Source of the DNA: Nymphaea colorata
Lineage: Eukaryota; Streptophyta; Magnoliopsida; Nymphaeales; Nymphaeaceae
Direction of reading: 5' to 3'
DNA: 64,000 bases
Assembly (NCBI RefSeq): GCF_008831285.2
Contig: NC_045150.1
Span: forward strand, 15,685,362 to 15,749,361
Positions 12,507 through 23,690 of this stretch are shown piece by piece (within the stretch, counting starts at the first letter, position 1; every line of letters begins with the position of its first letter). The notes below the pieces were generated by a model. It was not told the DNA's origin, made no database searches, and saw only the letters and a program-made list of their open reading frames with translations. The translations under genes were made by a program, and so were the position numbers.

Positions 12507-12606
12507 NNNNNNNNNNNNNNNNNNNNNNNNNNNNNNNNNNNNNNNNNNNNNNNNNNNNNNNNNNNNNNNNNNNNNNNNNNNNNNNNNNNNNNNNNNNNNN
12601 NNNNNN
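12507..12606. other. Assembly gap (100 N)
   Basis: Exactly 100 N, the usual placeholder for unknown length. The gypsy coding region begins immediately to its right in mid-frame while unrelated sequence lies to its left. The missing 5' LTR, primer binding site, gag and protease (several kb in a complete TAT element) are probably collapsed here. Confidence 0.9.
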
Positions 12607-12969
12607 CGAGTCTGCAAAGAAGAAGAAATATCTCAAAGTCTTAGCAGGTTGGCCATTCAGAAACCAAAGAAACAGGTATGGGTTGAAAAGGGGTACCAAA
12701 CTTGAAACAAGTTACAAAAGTCATCCGTTGTTCAAGAAATTCTGCCAGAATGAGAAAGGATTGGATTTACTCATACGCCATGGCTACCAGCCATTTACTG
12801 GCCTTGGCAAACATGAAAATGGAATCTTGGAACCAGTTACCTTGATAGGACAACGAGGCACTCAAGCCTTGGGGTGCCAAAGCTATGAAAAAGTGGATGT
12901 TGAGGAAGAATTCAAGCCAGTACCTTTCGTCAAGAGCAATACCATAGGCGGATGTTCACCATCAATTTG
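12607..12969 (+). CDS. Gypsy G-patch-containing ORF, 5' end in gap
   Basis: The frame enters from the gap and runs to a stop at 12967-12969. It contains a G-patch-like segment (LIRHGYQPFTGLGKHENG), which TAT/Ogre-type elements carry next to the protease region. A KVLAGWPF segment precedes it. It is in a different frame from pol, with about 120 bp of stop-containing sequence between them. In Ogre-type elements this junction is bridged by splicing of a short intron. Any gag or protease upstream would be in the gap. Confidence 0.6.
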
Positions 12970-13089
12970 AATCAACAAATCCGCCATCATTTTGTCATTT
13001 TGTCGTCATTGTACTCAAATAGACCAAGTGTCTTCATTTTGTAATACCTTCAAAAATACAATGACAAATGCAAATTACTTCCATATACA

Positions 13090-16000
13090 ATGTCTCAAAT
13101 TTCATCTAACTTCTTTACAATCTTTAGGATGGCATTTGAGGATCAAACATCAAAAGCTTTTAAGGAGATAAATCCAGAACTCACAGAGGCCGAATGTCCA
13201 GAGTTCATCCAAATGAGAAAGCAAGATCAACCGTCACCTCTGATTAATGATCCGATTGAGGAAATTAACATTGGCACGGAAGAGAGTCCAAAGATTTTGC
13301 AAATTGGAACAAGTCTCTCAGCAGAAGAAAGAAAAGAGTTGATAGATTTCCTCAAAAAGCATCAAGAAGCCTTTGCGTGGACTTATGAGGACATGCCAGG
13401 ACTTGATACAAAATTAGTCGAGCATCGACTACCATTGAAACCAGAATGCAAGCCAATCAAACAAAAGTTGAGGAAACTAAACCCTCGTCTTGAGGGGCAA
13501 GTTAAGGAAGGCCTGGAAGACCTACTAAAGGCAGGGTTCATCCGAACAATCGACTATCCTGAATGGTTAGCAAACATTGTGGTAGTCCCAAAGAAAAATG
13601 GCAAAATTCGGCTCTGCATCGATTTCAGAGATTTGAATAAGGCTACACCAAAGGATGACTACCCACTTCCAAACATTGACTTGTTGGTAGACAGTACCGC
13701 AGGTCACGCTATGTTCTCCTTTATGGATGGATATTCTGGTTATAACCAAATTAAGTTGGCAGCTCAAGATCAAGCCAAAACATCATTTACAACCCCATGG
13801 GGTACCTTCTGCTATACAGTAATGCCATTTGGTTTGAAGAACGCTGGGGCAACATATCAAAGGGCTATGGCAGCTATTTTTCATGACCAAATGCATCAAA
13901 TCATGGATGCATATGTAGATGATCTACTAATTAAGTCAAAAACAAGGGAGAATCACATCAACATTCTCTCTCAAGTTTTTGATAGACTCTTACAATACAA
14001 ACTTAGATTGAATCCACAAAAATGTGTATTTGGTGTGGAATCCGGTAAGCTTTTGGGATTTATGGTCAGCCAAAAGGGAATCGAGATGGATCCTTCCAAA
14101 GCAAAGGCGATCATCGAAATGTCACCCCCAACAAATCTTAAGGAGCTACGCAGCTGGCAAGGCAGAATTCAATCAATCAGAAGGTTTATATCTAATCTCG
14201 CCATGAGATGCGAACCCTTCAACCATTTACTGCGGAAAGGAGTCAAATTTGAATGGGGGCATGAATGTCAAGCCTCATTCGAAAAGATCAAGAAGTATCT
14301 TCTTTGCCCACCAATTTTAAAACCTCCAATTTTAGGGGAACCTCTACTCCTTTACATCACAGTTAACGATTCAGCCTGTGGTGGATTTCTGGCTCAATAT
14401 GAAGAAGGATGCCGAATAGAACATGCCATTTATTACATCAGTAAGACATTTGTGCAGTATGAAAAGAACTACTCGCACATGGAAAAAACTTGCTTAGCCT
14501 TGGTGTGGATGTGTCAAAAATTAAGGCATTATCTATTGGCTTGTGAAGTTAAAATTTTATCCAAACTTAATCCACTCAAATATATCCTCGAACAGCCATT
14601 TCTGAATGGAAGGATAGCAAAGTGGCAGGTTTTGCTGATGCAATATGATTTGGAATATGTGTCACAAAAATCAATCAAGGGGCAAGCCATTGCAGACCAA
14701 TTGGCAGATTTTCCTCTATATGAAGAAATTAGAACAAATGATGATTTTCCAGATGAGCAAATCCTGACAACTGAACCAGAGCCGATTTGGGAGATGTACT
14801 TTGATGGATCTAAGAGCACAGCTGGGGCAGGCATTGGGATACTTTTCATTACACCAGAAAGGGAAATGATTCCTTACTCTCTCAAATTGAATTTTTCCTG
14901 CACGCATAATATGGCAGAGTACGAGGCCCTAATCCAAGGACTCAAAATGTTGCTCAAATTTAAAGTGCAGAGAGTTCGCATTTTTGGAGATTCTCTCTTG
15001 GCTGTCAGTCAGGTCAATGGAGATTGGCAAGTCAAAGATCAAAAATTGATCCCATATCAAGAGTTAGCAGCTTCCCTCTTAAGACAGTTCGAGGAATGTC
15101 AACTCTTACATGTCAAAAGAGAATTTAACCCAATAGCAGACGGTTTAGCCAGTTTAGGCTCTACCATTGCCTTCAAACCTGGAGAATCTATCAGATCTTT
15201 TGAAGTTGGAAGACTCGAACAACCATCTTTTGTCATACCAGAACAGGTGTTGCAAGCAGAAAGTAGAGAAACACCATGGTATCAGAACATCAAGGATTTT
15301 CTCCAAACTGGAACACTTCCACCAGAAATGTCTCGAAAAGAGCAAAGAGTTTTGAGACACATGTCTTCAAGATATTTCATTCTAGCCGACATCCTATACA
15401 GAAGAGGATTCAGCACAGAATATGCTAGATGTCTCGATGCAAATGAGGCACTAGAAGTCATTCAAGAAGCCCATGAAGGAATTTGTGGGGGACATGTAGG
15501 GTATCAGACCCTCGTCAAGCAGATAGTCAGAGCAGGGTACTATTGGCCCACAATGCAAAGAGACTGTCACCAATTTGTCAAGAAATGCATCAAATGTCAG
15601 TTGCATGCACCATCAATTCATGCTCCAGCAGCGTACCTTCATTCGGTCAGCTCACCATGGCCATTCTCCATGTGGGCCTTCGACGTAGTCGGTCCAATCA
15701 ATCCACCTGCCTCAAATGGACACAGGTATTTTCTTGCAGCTACAGATTACTTCACCAAATGGGTGGAAGCGATCACTTTAAAAACAGTCGAAGGACAACA
15801 CGTAGTGTCCTTCATTCATAAAAATCTTTTGTGTAGATTTGGCATCCCGCATGATATCGTTTCTGATAACGGTACTCATTTCAAAAATGAGAAAATGCGC
15901 AATCTTTGTCATAAACACAAAATACAACATCACTTTTCTGCCCCATATTACCCTCAAGGTAATGGTCAGGCAGAAGCAACCAACAAGATTTTGATTCGTG

Positions 16001-16524
16001 TCTTAGAAAGGACAGTTGAAACAGGCCGAGATTGGCACGAGAAAATGCACAATGCACTTTGGGCGTATCGAACCACAATTCGGACACCCACCAATGCTAC
16101 ACCAGCAGAATTAGTATATGGAACGGAAATTGTCCTTCCATTACATGTCCAAAAACCAGCAATGAAATTTGCTGCTCTCATTGAACTCCCAATTAACAAA
16201 TACCAAAAAAAGAGACTTACTCAATTAGACCTCTTAGACGAGAAAAGACTACAAGCGGCAGAGCATGCCGAAGTCTATCGTAAGAGAGTCGCCCGACATT
16301 ATGCCAAATCAGTCATTGAAAGAAAATTTCAGGTAAATGATCTTGTTTTAAGATCCATAGTTCCACTCAGGAGTAGACCCAAAGGAAAATGGGCGCCGAA
16401 CTGGGAAGGACCATATGTTGTCAAAGAGGTTCTACCTCACAATTCTTATCGACTGATTGATGCCGATGGGGTTGAAATCCCCGATCCAATTAATGCTTTG
16501 CATCTCAAAAAATTCTATACTTGA
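13090..16524 (+). CDS. Gypsy pol polyprotein (RT, RNase H, archaeal RNase H, integrase)
   Basis: Uninterrupted ORF of 1144 codons. RT spans about residues 150-330, with LCIDFRDLNKATPKDDYPLP and the catalytic YVDD at about residue 275. A degenerate first RNase H lies at about 440-550. A second, archaeal-type RNase H (MYFDGSKS, HNMAEYEAL, GDSLLAVSQV) lies at about 565-690. Integrase spans about 790-1060, with an H2C2 zinc site (HEGICGGH ... CIKCQ), catalytic Asp in WAFDVVG, Asp in VSDNGTHF and Glu in GNGQAEATNK. A chromodomain is not evident; the C-terminus has a KGKWAPNWEGPYVV motif usual for gypsy integrases. Translation may really begin at the second Met (13129, MAFEDQT), just after a splice-acceptor-like CTTTAG. 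Together these activities copy the element RNA into DNA and integrate it. All catalytic residues I checked are present. Confidence 0.92.
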   Translation: MSQISSNFFTIFRMAFEDQTSKAFKEINPELTEAECPEFIQMRKQDQPSPLINDPIEEINIGTEESPKILQIGTSLSAEERKELIDFLKKHQEAFAWTYEDMPGLDTKLVEHRLPLKPECKPIKQKLRKLNPRLEGQVKEGLEDLLKAGFIRTIDYPEWLANIVVVPKKNGKIRLCIDFRDLNKATPKDDYPLPNIDLLVDSTAGHAMFSFMDGYSGYNQIKLAAQDQAKTSFTTPWGTFCYTVMPFGLKNAGATYQRAMAAIFHDQMHQIMDAYVDDLLIKSKTRENHINILSQVFDRLLQYKLRLNPQKCVFGVESGKLLGFMVSQKGIEMDPSKAKAIIEMSPPTNLKELRSWQGRIQSIRRFISNLAMRCEPFNHLLRKGVKFEWGHECQASFEKIKKYLLCPPILKPPILGEPLLLYITVNDSACGGFLAQYEEGCRIEHAIYYISKTFVQYEKNYSHMEKTCLALVWMCQKLRHYLLACEVKILSKLNPLKYILEQPFLNGRIAKWQVLLMQYDLEYVSQKSIKGQAIADQLADFPLYEEIRTNDDFPDEQILTTEPEPIWEMYFDGSKSTAGAGIGILFITPEREMIPYSLKLNFSCTHNMAEYEALIQGLKMLLKFKVQRVRIFGDSLLAVSQVNGDWQVKDQKLIPYQELAASLLRQFEECQLLHVKREFNPIADGLASLGSTIAFKPGESIRSFEVGRLEQPSFVIPEQVLQAESRETPWYQNIKDFLQTGTLPPEMSRKEQRVLRHMSSRYFILADILYRRGFSTEYARCLDANEALEVIQEAHEGICGGHVGYQTLVKQIVRAGYYWPTMQRDCHQFVKKCIKCQLHAPSIHAPAAYLHSVSSPWPFSMWAFDVVGPINPPASNGHRYFLAATDYFTKWVEAITLKTVEGQHVVSFIHKNLLCRFGIPHDIVSDNGTHFKNEKMRNLCHKHKIQHHFSAPYYPQGNGQAEATNKILIRVLERTVETGRDWHEKMHNALWAYRTTIRTPTNATPAELVYGTEIVLPLHVQKPAMKFAALIELPINKYQKKRLTQLDLLDEKRLQAAEHAEVYRKRVARHYAKSVIERKFQVNDLVLRSIVPLRSRPKGKWAPNWEGPYVVKEVLPHNSYRLIDADGVEIPDPINALHLKKFYT

Positions 16525-17574
16525 ATTTGCAATTCAAAAAAAAAAAAAAAAAATTCAAAATAGTTGTGCTTTGATAAGCACGTTTGTAACAATTTTCAAA
16601 CCAACTAAGGGGCATGGTATCCCTTAGGGAAAAGTTTCAAAAATGCATCAAAATTTTCAAACTCAACCCATGTCTTGAAGACAATTGCAAGGGCATCGTC
16701 TTGAAATAGGCAAGAAATTTCACAGACATTGAGGGACTTATGTATAGTAATTAATGTTGGTCCCGACAATCGGCATTTGTAAAGGTCTAGCATGAGATGC
16801 CATAAGAAAAAGTCTTGTCACCTAAAAGACCTTGGCAAGATGCTAGAAAAAGCTATCAAGCGAAATGAGTTGAGCAATGAGCTCGGGGTGAGTGTAGTTG
16901 TTCCTCTGGTTCAAAGCTCAGCAGGCGCGGGTGGGCATATGACCTATGCTTACGCCGTGAAGCTAAAAAGCAATCCATGAACATTTTGCTTATATTAAGT
17001 CTCCTAAAGCCTTCTGAATTCGAGCAAGTAAGCCCGGGGAGTGTTTTACATTTGGTACCCTGAGGTCAACTGGTCTAGGAGTTACCGGCCCAAAGCTTGT
17101 TACAAGGGTTCAGAAGAAAGCCCGATAGACTTGATATTACACAAAGCAAACTACACAAAACCGCCAAAGCGGTGGAACTCCGTAGTAGCTTTTGGGGTGG
17201 TGAGGAATTTCTCCCAAGAGTGAAGGGTGGCTCAAAAAGAAAATCAAAATTCAAAAGCAAAAGAGAGTATGTGAAAAATTAAGTAAAAGAAGAGAAAAAG
17301 CACTTGCCAATGGTTTAGAAGGCATCGAAGGCAAATTTCTCAAAGCATCAAATGCAAAAACTTTCACAATTACAAAATTTTTCAACCAACATTAATTCCT
17401 CTACAAAGTCTCCAATGAGATGGAGAAAGATCTTCTTATTTCAGGTCTATGCCTAGCATTTCCCCTCGAGCGAGGATGGTTCAACATCATTTGAAAAATG
17501 GATTTTCCAAACGATTTGCAAAAATTTGGTGCGTGAATCTTTGCTATTAAGCAAATTATTCAATTTGCTTAACA
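16525..17574 (+). other. Gypsy untranslated region between pol and the polypurine tract
   Basis: No convincing ORF. It has an A17 run at about 16538, a GGCATGGTATCCCTTAGGG segment near 16613, and many Lys/Ser short frames. About 1 kb between pol and the 3' LTR is common in large TAT elements. Confidence 0.7.
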
Positions 17575-17589
17575 ACAAAGAGGGGCATC
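17575..17589 (+). promoter_or_regulatory. Polypurine tract for plus-strand DNA synthesis
   Basis: ACAAAGAGGGGCATC directly abuts the LTR start TGTTAACACC at 17590. A purine-rich tract ending within a few bases of the 3' LTR primes second-strand synthesis in LTR retroelements, and this one fixes the left edge of the LTR. Confidence 0.8.
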
Positions 17590-20500
17590 TGTTAACACCC
17601 CAAATTTTTCCACATCAAAATTGAAGCAATGTGAAAATTTCACAAAAGAATTGTGAAAATTTGCAATTTCAAAGCCAATTTCGAATCTAAAGAACAATTA
17701 GATTCAAATCGTGAATTTAACCCGATACACGAATCCCAATGCAGGATTACGAGTCCAAATTCAATTGCAAATGTCATTTGAAATCCAAATCCAATTGCAA
17801 AATGCAAATTTTGACTTAGATCTAAGAATTGGATCTAATTCAGTCTAAAATGCTACGTGGGACCCACGTGTGGGCCCCACCTAGCCCGTGTGGTCAAGAG
17901 CCCTCCCCAGGGGCCATGCCCCCCTCCATGTCAAAAAAAAAATAATAAATAAATATTTTCTCTCAAATTAATTGAAGAAAAGTCATTTTCAAGAAGAAAT
18001 AAAGGAGAAACCTAGGAAAAGAGAGACATTTATGTCTCTCTCTCTTCTTTAACCAGATCCTCCTTAAAGAAAAAAATCATTTCCAAGGAAGCAATTACTA
18101 GACTGGTCAAACTCACCTAACCTACTTAATCCAAGTAGGTTTGACCCGGGTGCACTCAAATGTGGTGCCAATTCCAGCTAGGTTCGGTCACAATGGGCTC
18201 AACATAGTCAAAACGTAAGTCTGTCTCATGATCCAATTAATGGACGAAAATAGACTTTGACCGAACCAAACCCACTTTGACTAAACTCAGTCAAAGTACA
18301 ATTTAGCTCAATTAAGAGCTTTCTTGACCCAAATTTATCAAATTACCTCAAATAAAGTCAAACTACTTGCAAATGAGCTTTGACTTTGGTCAATTGGTCG
18401 AAATTGATCAATTTGGACAATTTTGCCCTTCTGCGGTCAACTTAAGATTAAAAAGCCTAAAATGGTTTATGAAAGGCAAATAAACATTTGAATTTGTCAA
18501 ATGCTTGAATCAAATACCAAATTTAAATTGAATTTCTCAAGTGAAAGTTTGATTCAGTTGAAATCCATTTTCAATCAAGTTTTGGACGAAAATACCCTTT
18601 TCGAACCAAATTTGATAAAATTTTTAAATTTTATTAAAATTTAAATTTGATTATCATAATTCAATGGCATTTGGAGCTTAGTAACTAGGTTTTAACCTTA
18701 TAAGCTCGATTTCAAACAAAAAAAAAATAAATAGTATAAAATAAGGGCAAAACCCTGTGTAAGGGCATTTTCGTCCAAAATTTTGGTCAAAATGGTCACC
18801 TAGGTCTGAACCCAAGTTGACCAAACCTAGCCCAGCCCACCTAGCTCGTGGAAATGGGCTGAGAAATGGTCAATTAGAGCCTTTAAAGTCTATTTAACTC
18901 ATTTTACAAGTCCCCAAGGTCTTAAGTAAGTTCCCAAGGTGAGTTAAGAAGGTGGTTGAACCCACCTCCTCCTCTATATAAACCTCCCCTTGGCCACTAA
19001 GGGGGAGGACGAAATTTTGGAGCATTCTATCAAATTGCTGCAGCCAAGGAGCTAGGAGGGAGAAGCCAAGGAAGAGAGAAGAGGTTCGTCCAAGCCCCCT
19101 TCCCCTTTTTCTCCCATTCTCTTCTTCACTTTCTTCTATTCTCCCCATTGATTTTGCTAAGTTAGGGTGCTTAAGTGAACCCTTACTTAGGATTTTCGTG
19201 GTGAGAAGCCCTCTTTACCACTCCAAATTCCAGCAAGCAAGCTATTTCTTATTCTAGCTTTGCTAAGCTTGAATCCACGGTTGGATTCTTGCTTAGGATT
19301 GCTTGGGTTAGAAAACAAGTGAAGACGAAAGACAAACATCAAGACCGACCGCAAGGTAGGTGATCTTAACTCACTTCTCTTCTACTTTAGCTTATTGTTG
19401 ATTTATTTTAATTCCAACAATTCGTGGGAGGGTTTATTTTCATTTGCTTACGGCTGGGAATGATGTCCAGCTAAGGGAAACCTATGCTTCAATGTACATG
19501 TTAATGCATAATGCATGCATATGTCGGTTTTTCTTAAATATGAACCCAAGTATCAAATTTCGAAATGGGCCCCAAGGCCACGTCCCTTTCAAAGGAACCA
19601 ACTTAATACCATTTTGAACTCCCTACCATGAGAGAATCCCACGGTGAGAAAGTGATTTTGCTACATCACGTATGATGAAAATGCCTATAAGGGATGGATA
19701 CGTTTTTATGAATGTGATCCACCCTTGCGTGGCGAAATGATGGACGAATAAGCTTGAGTATTGTTTTATTTTCTTTCTTATTCACAGTCATTTTGATTCA
19801 TGTCTTTCAATTTAATTAATCAAGGGTAGTAGGGAAGATTTGAAACAAGTTCTCAATCTTCCTACATAAAAGAACCCAGCCATGAATCATCATGATTCAT
19901 GAGTCATGCGGTCCCTTGATAAAATTTCATTTTGAAAAGTAAGGTATTGTTATATATGTACATATATGCATCCGATTTCTTGTCAAAAATTACATTCCTC
20001 CCTTAAAATCAGGTTGGAACATGTTTCCAAACCGGTCTTTAAGGAAATGGGCCATTTTTATTGATTTTTCTAGTGCAAGATTATAAATTACTTTCATTTC
20101 ATTTTTACTTAATTTCAGCAAACCCATACGTAAGATGTATGTATGTTGTTGAAATCAGACCATGTTTTATAGGAATTGGTTTAAGAATATCAAAATTTAC
20201 GTATTTGAAATACCAACCATCCTAGAATCATCCAAAGGAGTTGATGATTTCATTACTACGAAATCTGGAATTTGAATAGATTTGAAAAACTCATTGTTTC
20301 TATCTAAGAAACAAGTCCTTATTGGAATCAATGTCCACAATTTTCAGCTATTTAAATCAACACAAGGTCTGATTTTTAGCTATTTTGAGACAAAAGTGGA
20401 CGTCATCCATGTCTCCCATCCGTTTCAAAGATTGAACTTGACATCATTTATATATTTTCATCATTTTGATAATTTTATGTCAAGCCTCAAGCTTATGGAC

Positions 20501-21400
20501 TACATCTCTAATTCATGTGCTTAATCATATAATGAGCACATATAGAGAAAGTCCTACATTTTAATCAATCTTCATGTATAGATTGTATGACGTGCAATAC
20601 GGACTTTGAGAGATTATGAGGGAGTGAAGAATGTATGTTTCATATGAATGAATCTTGATGGATTATGAGAGAGAGAAGAATGAATGTTCCATATATTTTC
20701 CATTCTCGTTTCATGCATTCACTTTCACTCAAAAACAATGGCACCACATGCACATTCTCAAGAAATTAAGTGATTCAAATTTAAGTTGCAAAAAGTGACC
20801 AAGTCATATTGCAATGAGAATTTGTAAACTTCACTTAACTTCAAAAGAAAACACAAGCAATGCATTCATAATCTTTTGGCCAAAGTGCATTTGAAAAACA
20901 ACATGTTTTCTAACAATTTGGAACCTATGTTCTTTCAAAAGAATGAATTCTACAAATCACATGATTTGACAAAAGAAGAGTTCAAAATCAATTTTTATCA
21001 TAAGATGATCATCATCATCTAGAGTTCACAACAAAGAACTCAATTCCAAATCTTCAAAAATCCTCAAGAATTATGTGTTTCAAATAACACCAAAACAAAG
21101 GATTTTAAACCAACTTGAAAACCCCCAATATTCAAATTCATTTATTCAAAAAAATGAATTTCGGTTCTTGAATCCAAAACCTCAATGCATAAGCATATAG
21201 GACTTACATCAATAACTCGTATATGATCCAAATGATCTTTAGTCCTTGGTCTAATTACCCCTGTTAAAGGCGGCAGGAACGGTTGGACCTCGTACCGACG
21301 AGCGGATCCCTTTCTCTTGAAAATTTTCTCAAAACCCCAATTTTAAAAGAATTTTGCTGACTCGCATTTCGACCTTCTTGAAAAGGGAGTGGGGTGCGAA
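17590..21400 (+). repeat. 3' LTR of the TAT gypsy element
   Basis: It starts TGTTAACACCCCAAATTTTT immediately after the polypurine tract. A TATA box lies at 18975. A terminal region (21265-21310) with GGCAGGAACGGTTGGACCTC and CGTACCGACGAGCGGATCC also occurs near the 3' end of the 7205-10151 LTR and, decayed, at 35905. The 3' boundary is not sharply defined because no second copy is in the window; a TG...CA end could lie between 21330 and 21420. The ORFs inside it (18894-19148, 20282-20524) are not credible genes. Confidence 0.7.
18975..18982 (+). promoter_or_regulatory. LTR TATA box
   Basis: TATATAAA in a CCTCCTC-TATATAAA-CCTCCCC context, about 1.39 kb into the LTR. The abrupt change to GC-richer sequence downstream is typical of a U3/R boundary, so element transcription probably starts about 30 bp further right. 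Confidence 0.6.
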
Positions 21401-21444
21401 CACTCTCACCTAACTTGCCAGGTTTGGGATGGAAGTTTTTACTT

Positions 21445-21517
21445 GTGTTTGATTGTGCAAGGTAAATCTGTATCTTTTACCTTGTTTATAATATTATTTC
21501 AGTGCACAATCAAACAC
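21445..21517. repeat. Short perfect inverted repeat, 15-bp arms
   Basis: GTGTTTGATTGTGCA at 21445-21459 is the exact reverse complement of 21503-21517. An inner AGGTAAA/TTTACCT pair extends the stem. The 43-bp interior is AT-rich. It could be a tiny MITE or a structural element near the gypsy 3' end; I see no clear target-site duplication. Confidence 0.6.
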
Positions 21518-21519
21518 AC

Positions 21520-22885
21520 TATTATAAAGAGTGTAGTTCGACAGAAAGTAACCAGTTTGCGCGGCCTAACAAGAGAGCCGATGTCCCCACCTTTTAGTTT
21601 ACCAATTCCCTTACCAGATCTGCTTTAAGTGTCTCTGAGTGTCACCCCTACTATGCTCTAATTTGCGTGTCAACAGGAAGTTGACACCCTATGAGCTCCA
21701 AATAATGACTGTTCACTTACCAGCCGTTGCTGCTCTGTGGTGTCAACCCCTTTGGGATGGATAGTAACTTGCTTATTGGTGGTTTCAATTACAACAAGAA
21801 AAGGGTAGGAGACAAGTGTCAAAGGTAATCCTGAAATTTTATGCAGAAAATCTTCAACATAAAAGTATGCACAGAGCAAATGTTAGTTTCAATCGATCAA
21901 GCCATGACCGTTTCACTCATCCACATACACATATTTTGTTTCACAAATCCAACCATACAGATACCTGTAGAATGTTTACCAAATAATATTTAAATTTTAT
22001 CAAAATTAAACCTTTTTTTTTTCTCAAGGGCACTAATACATAGCAAAACTAAGACCCTTCAAAGAATATTGGACCTTTTAACTATATCTGTAATAAAATA
22101 ATACGAAGCACTAATATATAATATATCAAATCGTGTCAGTCTGTGTGGGCAACTGCCACTTTATTTTAAGCTCTTATAAAAGTTTGATGCGTGAGAGGGA
22201 GGATGAGGCTTGGTGGGAATCCAGTAATGTCACACCCGTGAACCTCCCGTTAGCCAACGGGTCCGATAGACTGGGTCCAATTACATCCGCATAATCCGAT
22301 GCACCTCTCCCGAATTATCGGGACCAAGCTTTGGATTAGGAGTCACATTGAATCATTTGGATCCAATATGGATTACTGGGCCAGTGGAACTGGATATCGG
22401 TTATCAGATGTTGGTCGCGACCCGATCCTACTGACAGATCCAAATGGCGGACAGGTTGGTTTACTTTTATAAAGTTGTGCTGAAGGTCTAGGCATGGGCG
22501 ACCCGGAATCATGGTGCCAGACCCCAGCCCCATTGTCCCACAATCTCGTCATAGAGGTCATCGGGCGATGAAAACGTTTTAGATTAGGCTTGGATCCAAC
22601 CTTTAAGATCGGTTAGATTCAGATCAGGACTTTATTTTTGAAACCTAATCTCTACGGACTAGCACATGATTTAGTATGTAACTGGGCCAGACCTTTAATG
22701 GATCTCAATCAGACATCGGACTCATAAATGGATTTGATCATGAAACTACACATGAAATCTAAATCAATGTGTAATCTGATCCGAAAAAGCCAGCATGAAG
22801 TCCCAACAACCTTACCTTCTTCATCTATTCATATGAAAAAAAGTACTATAAGATTCATGACATAACAGAACCGAAATTCATCACT
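21520..22885. other. Intergenic, no gene recognised
   Basis: Nothing with coding character. The part from about 22220 to 22560 is GC-richer, with CCGATAGACTGGGTCC and CAGACCCCAGCCC-like words resembling decayed transposon sequence. Open frames at 21389-21628, 21670-21879 and 22336-22561 have no motifs. Confidence 0.45.
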
Positions 22886-22889
22886 ACAG

Positions 22890-23036
22890 TGGTGAACACA
22901 AGCGAGCCGAGTCCGAGCTGTGCCAAGTCAAGCTTCGTCGAATTCATAAAAATGCTGGGGCTTGCTCGAACTCAAGACAAGCTCAACAGAAAAGCCCGAG
23001 CTCGACTGGTCGAGCTAGTTTGCAGCTCGTTGAAAT
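22890..23036. repeat. GAGCTCG-rich dispersed repeat fragment
   Basis: Many CGAGCT/AGCTCG words (for example GCCCGAGCTCGACTGGTCGAGCT near 22995) in about 150 bp. Such self-complementary clusters are common near the ends of plant hAT-like non-autonomous elements. Boundaries and target duplication are not visible. Confidence 0.4.
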
Positions 23037-23389
23037 GAGCTACCCAGTGATCCCTCGGCTGCTCTCCATCTTCTTCTTCTTGACTATTCTTCTTCTTCTT
23101 CTTGTTTGTGGAGACATCTTAAACAGAGGACACCATGAGAGAGGGGGAATGAAGAGGGAATCCTCGACAAATAGAGGGTTTTCGAAACCTCCAATAGAGA
23201 GACGAGGGTTTCTTAAACCCTCAACAAATCGAGGCTTTCTTAAACAGAAACCCTTCAGAACCCTCTCGTTTCTTTCAAGTTTCCCTCCTCTGTTCATTTT
23301 CTCCCCTCCTTTTTTTTTCTTTGCAGCATACAAAGCCCGTAATGATGCGTGGTTAGCAGCCACCCATGCATGCACTTGTTGGGGCAACC

Positions 23390-23690
23390 AATGCAGCAGA
23401 AATTCTTATGTTTCATCAGACATAAATGGCATATTAATGTCAGGCCTGGAGATGGTTCCAACCGATGTTAATTTTTTAATTAGCTTAAATAGTAACTTTT
23501 AATGGGCATGACATAAACAAGTAACTGGCCATGAATAAGCAATTTGTGGGGGTCCGTGCAGGCAATTGCCCACACAAGGCCATATATAACCCATCCCGGC
23601 CGGCCAAGAATATGATGTTTCGAGGACAAGGTTGTCCGTTATCTTGTGCTTTAGTTTTGTGCGATAATTGAAAGTATTGTAATTCATCCC
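23390..23690. repeat. Direct repeat of about 290 bp, copy 1
   Basis: It starts CAATGCAGCAGAAATTC, passes through GGTTCCAA, CAATTGCCCACAC and AATATGATGTTTCGAG, and ends in TTTAGTTTTGTGCGATA. A second copy at 24368-24650 follows the same order with roughly 80 percent identity by eye. The frame 23020-23502 runs into it and is not a credible gene. Confidence 0.75.

Larger units (their letters stand above)
12607..21400 (+). mobile_element. Ty3/gypsy retrotransposon, TAT lineage, 5' part missing
   Basis: From the gap rightward: a G-patch ORF, a long pol ORF with RT, two RNase H regions and integrase, about 1 kb of untranslated sequence, a polypurine tract and a 3' LTR starting at 17590. The second, archaeal-type RNase H between RT/RH and integrase marks the TAT lineage (Tat, Ogre and Retand relatives). 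The LTR is unusually long (about 3.8 kb), which also fits that lineage. The right end is uncertain; I put it near 21400, after the shared CTCGTACCGACGAGCGGATC block. The uninterrupted pol suggests recent insertion. Confidence 0.85.

Noticed and set aside
12460-12699. Open frame across the first gap
   Set aside because: It exists only because N bases contain no stops. The real plus-strand frame right of the gap is the gypsy G-patch ORF.
23020-23502. 160-codon frame with a hydrophobic start, resembling a secreted protein
   Set aside because: The hydrophobic stretch comes from CTT/TTC repeats and the rest overlaps a duplicated non-coding block.
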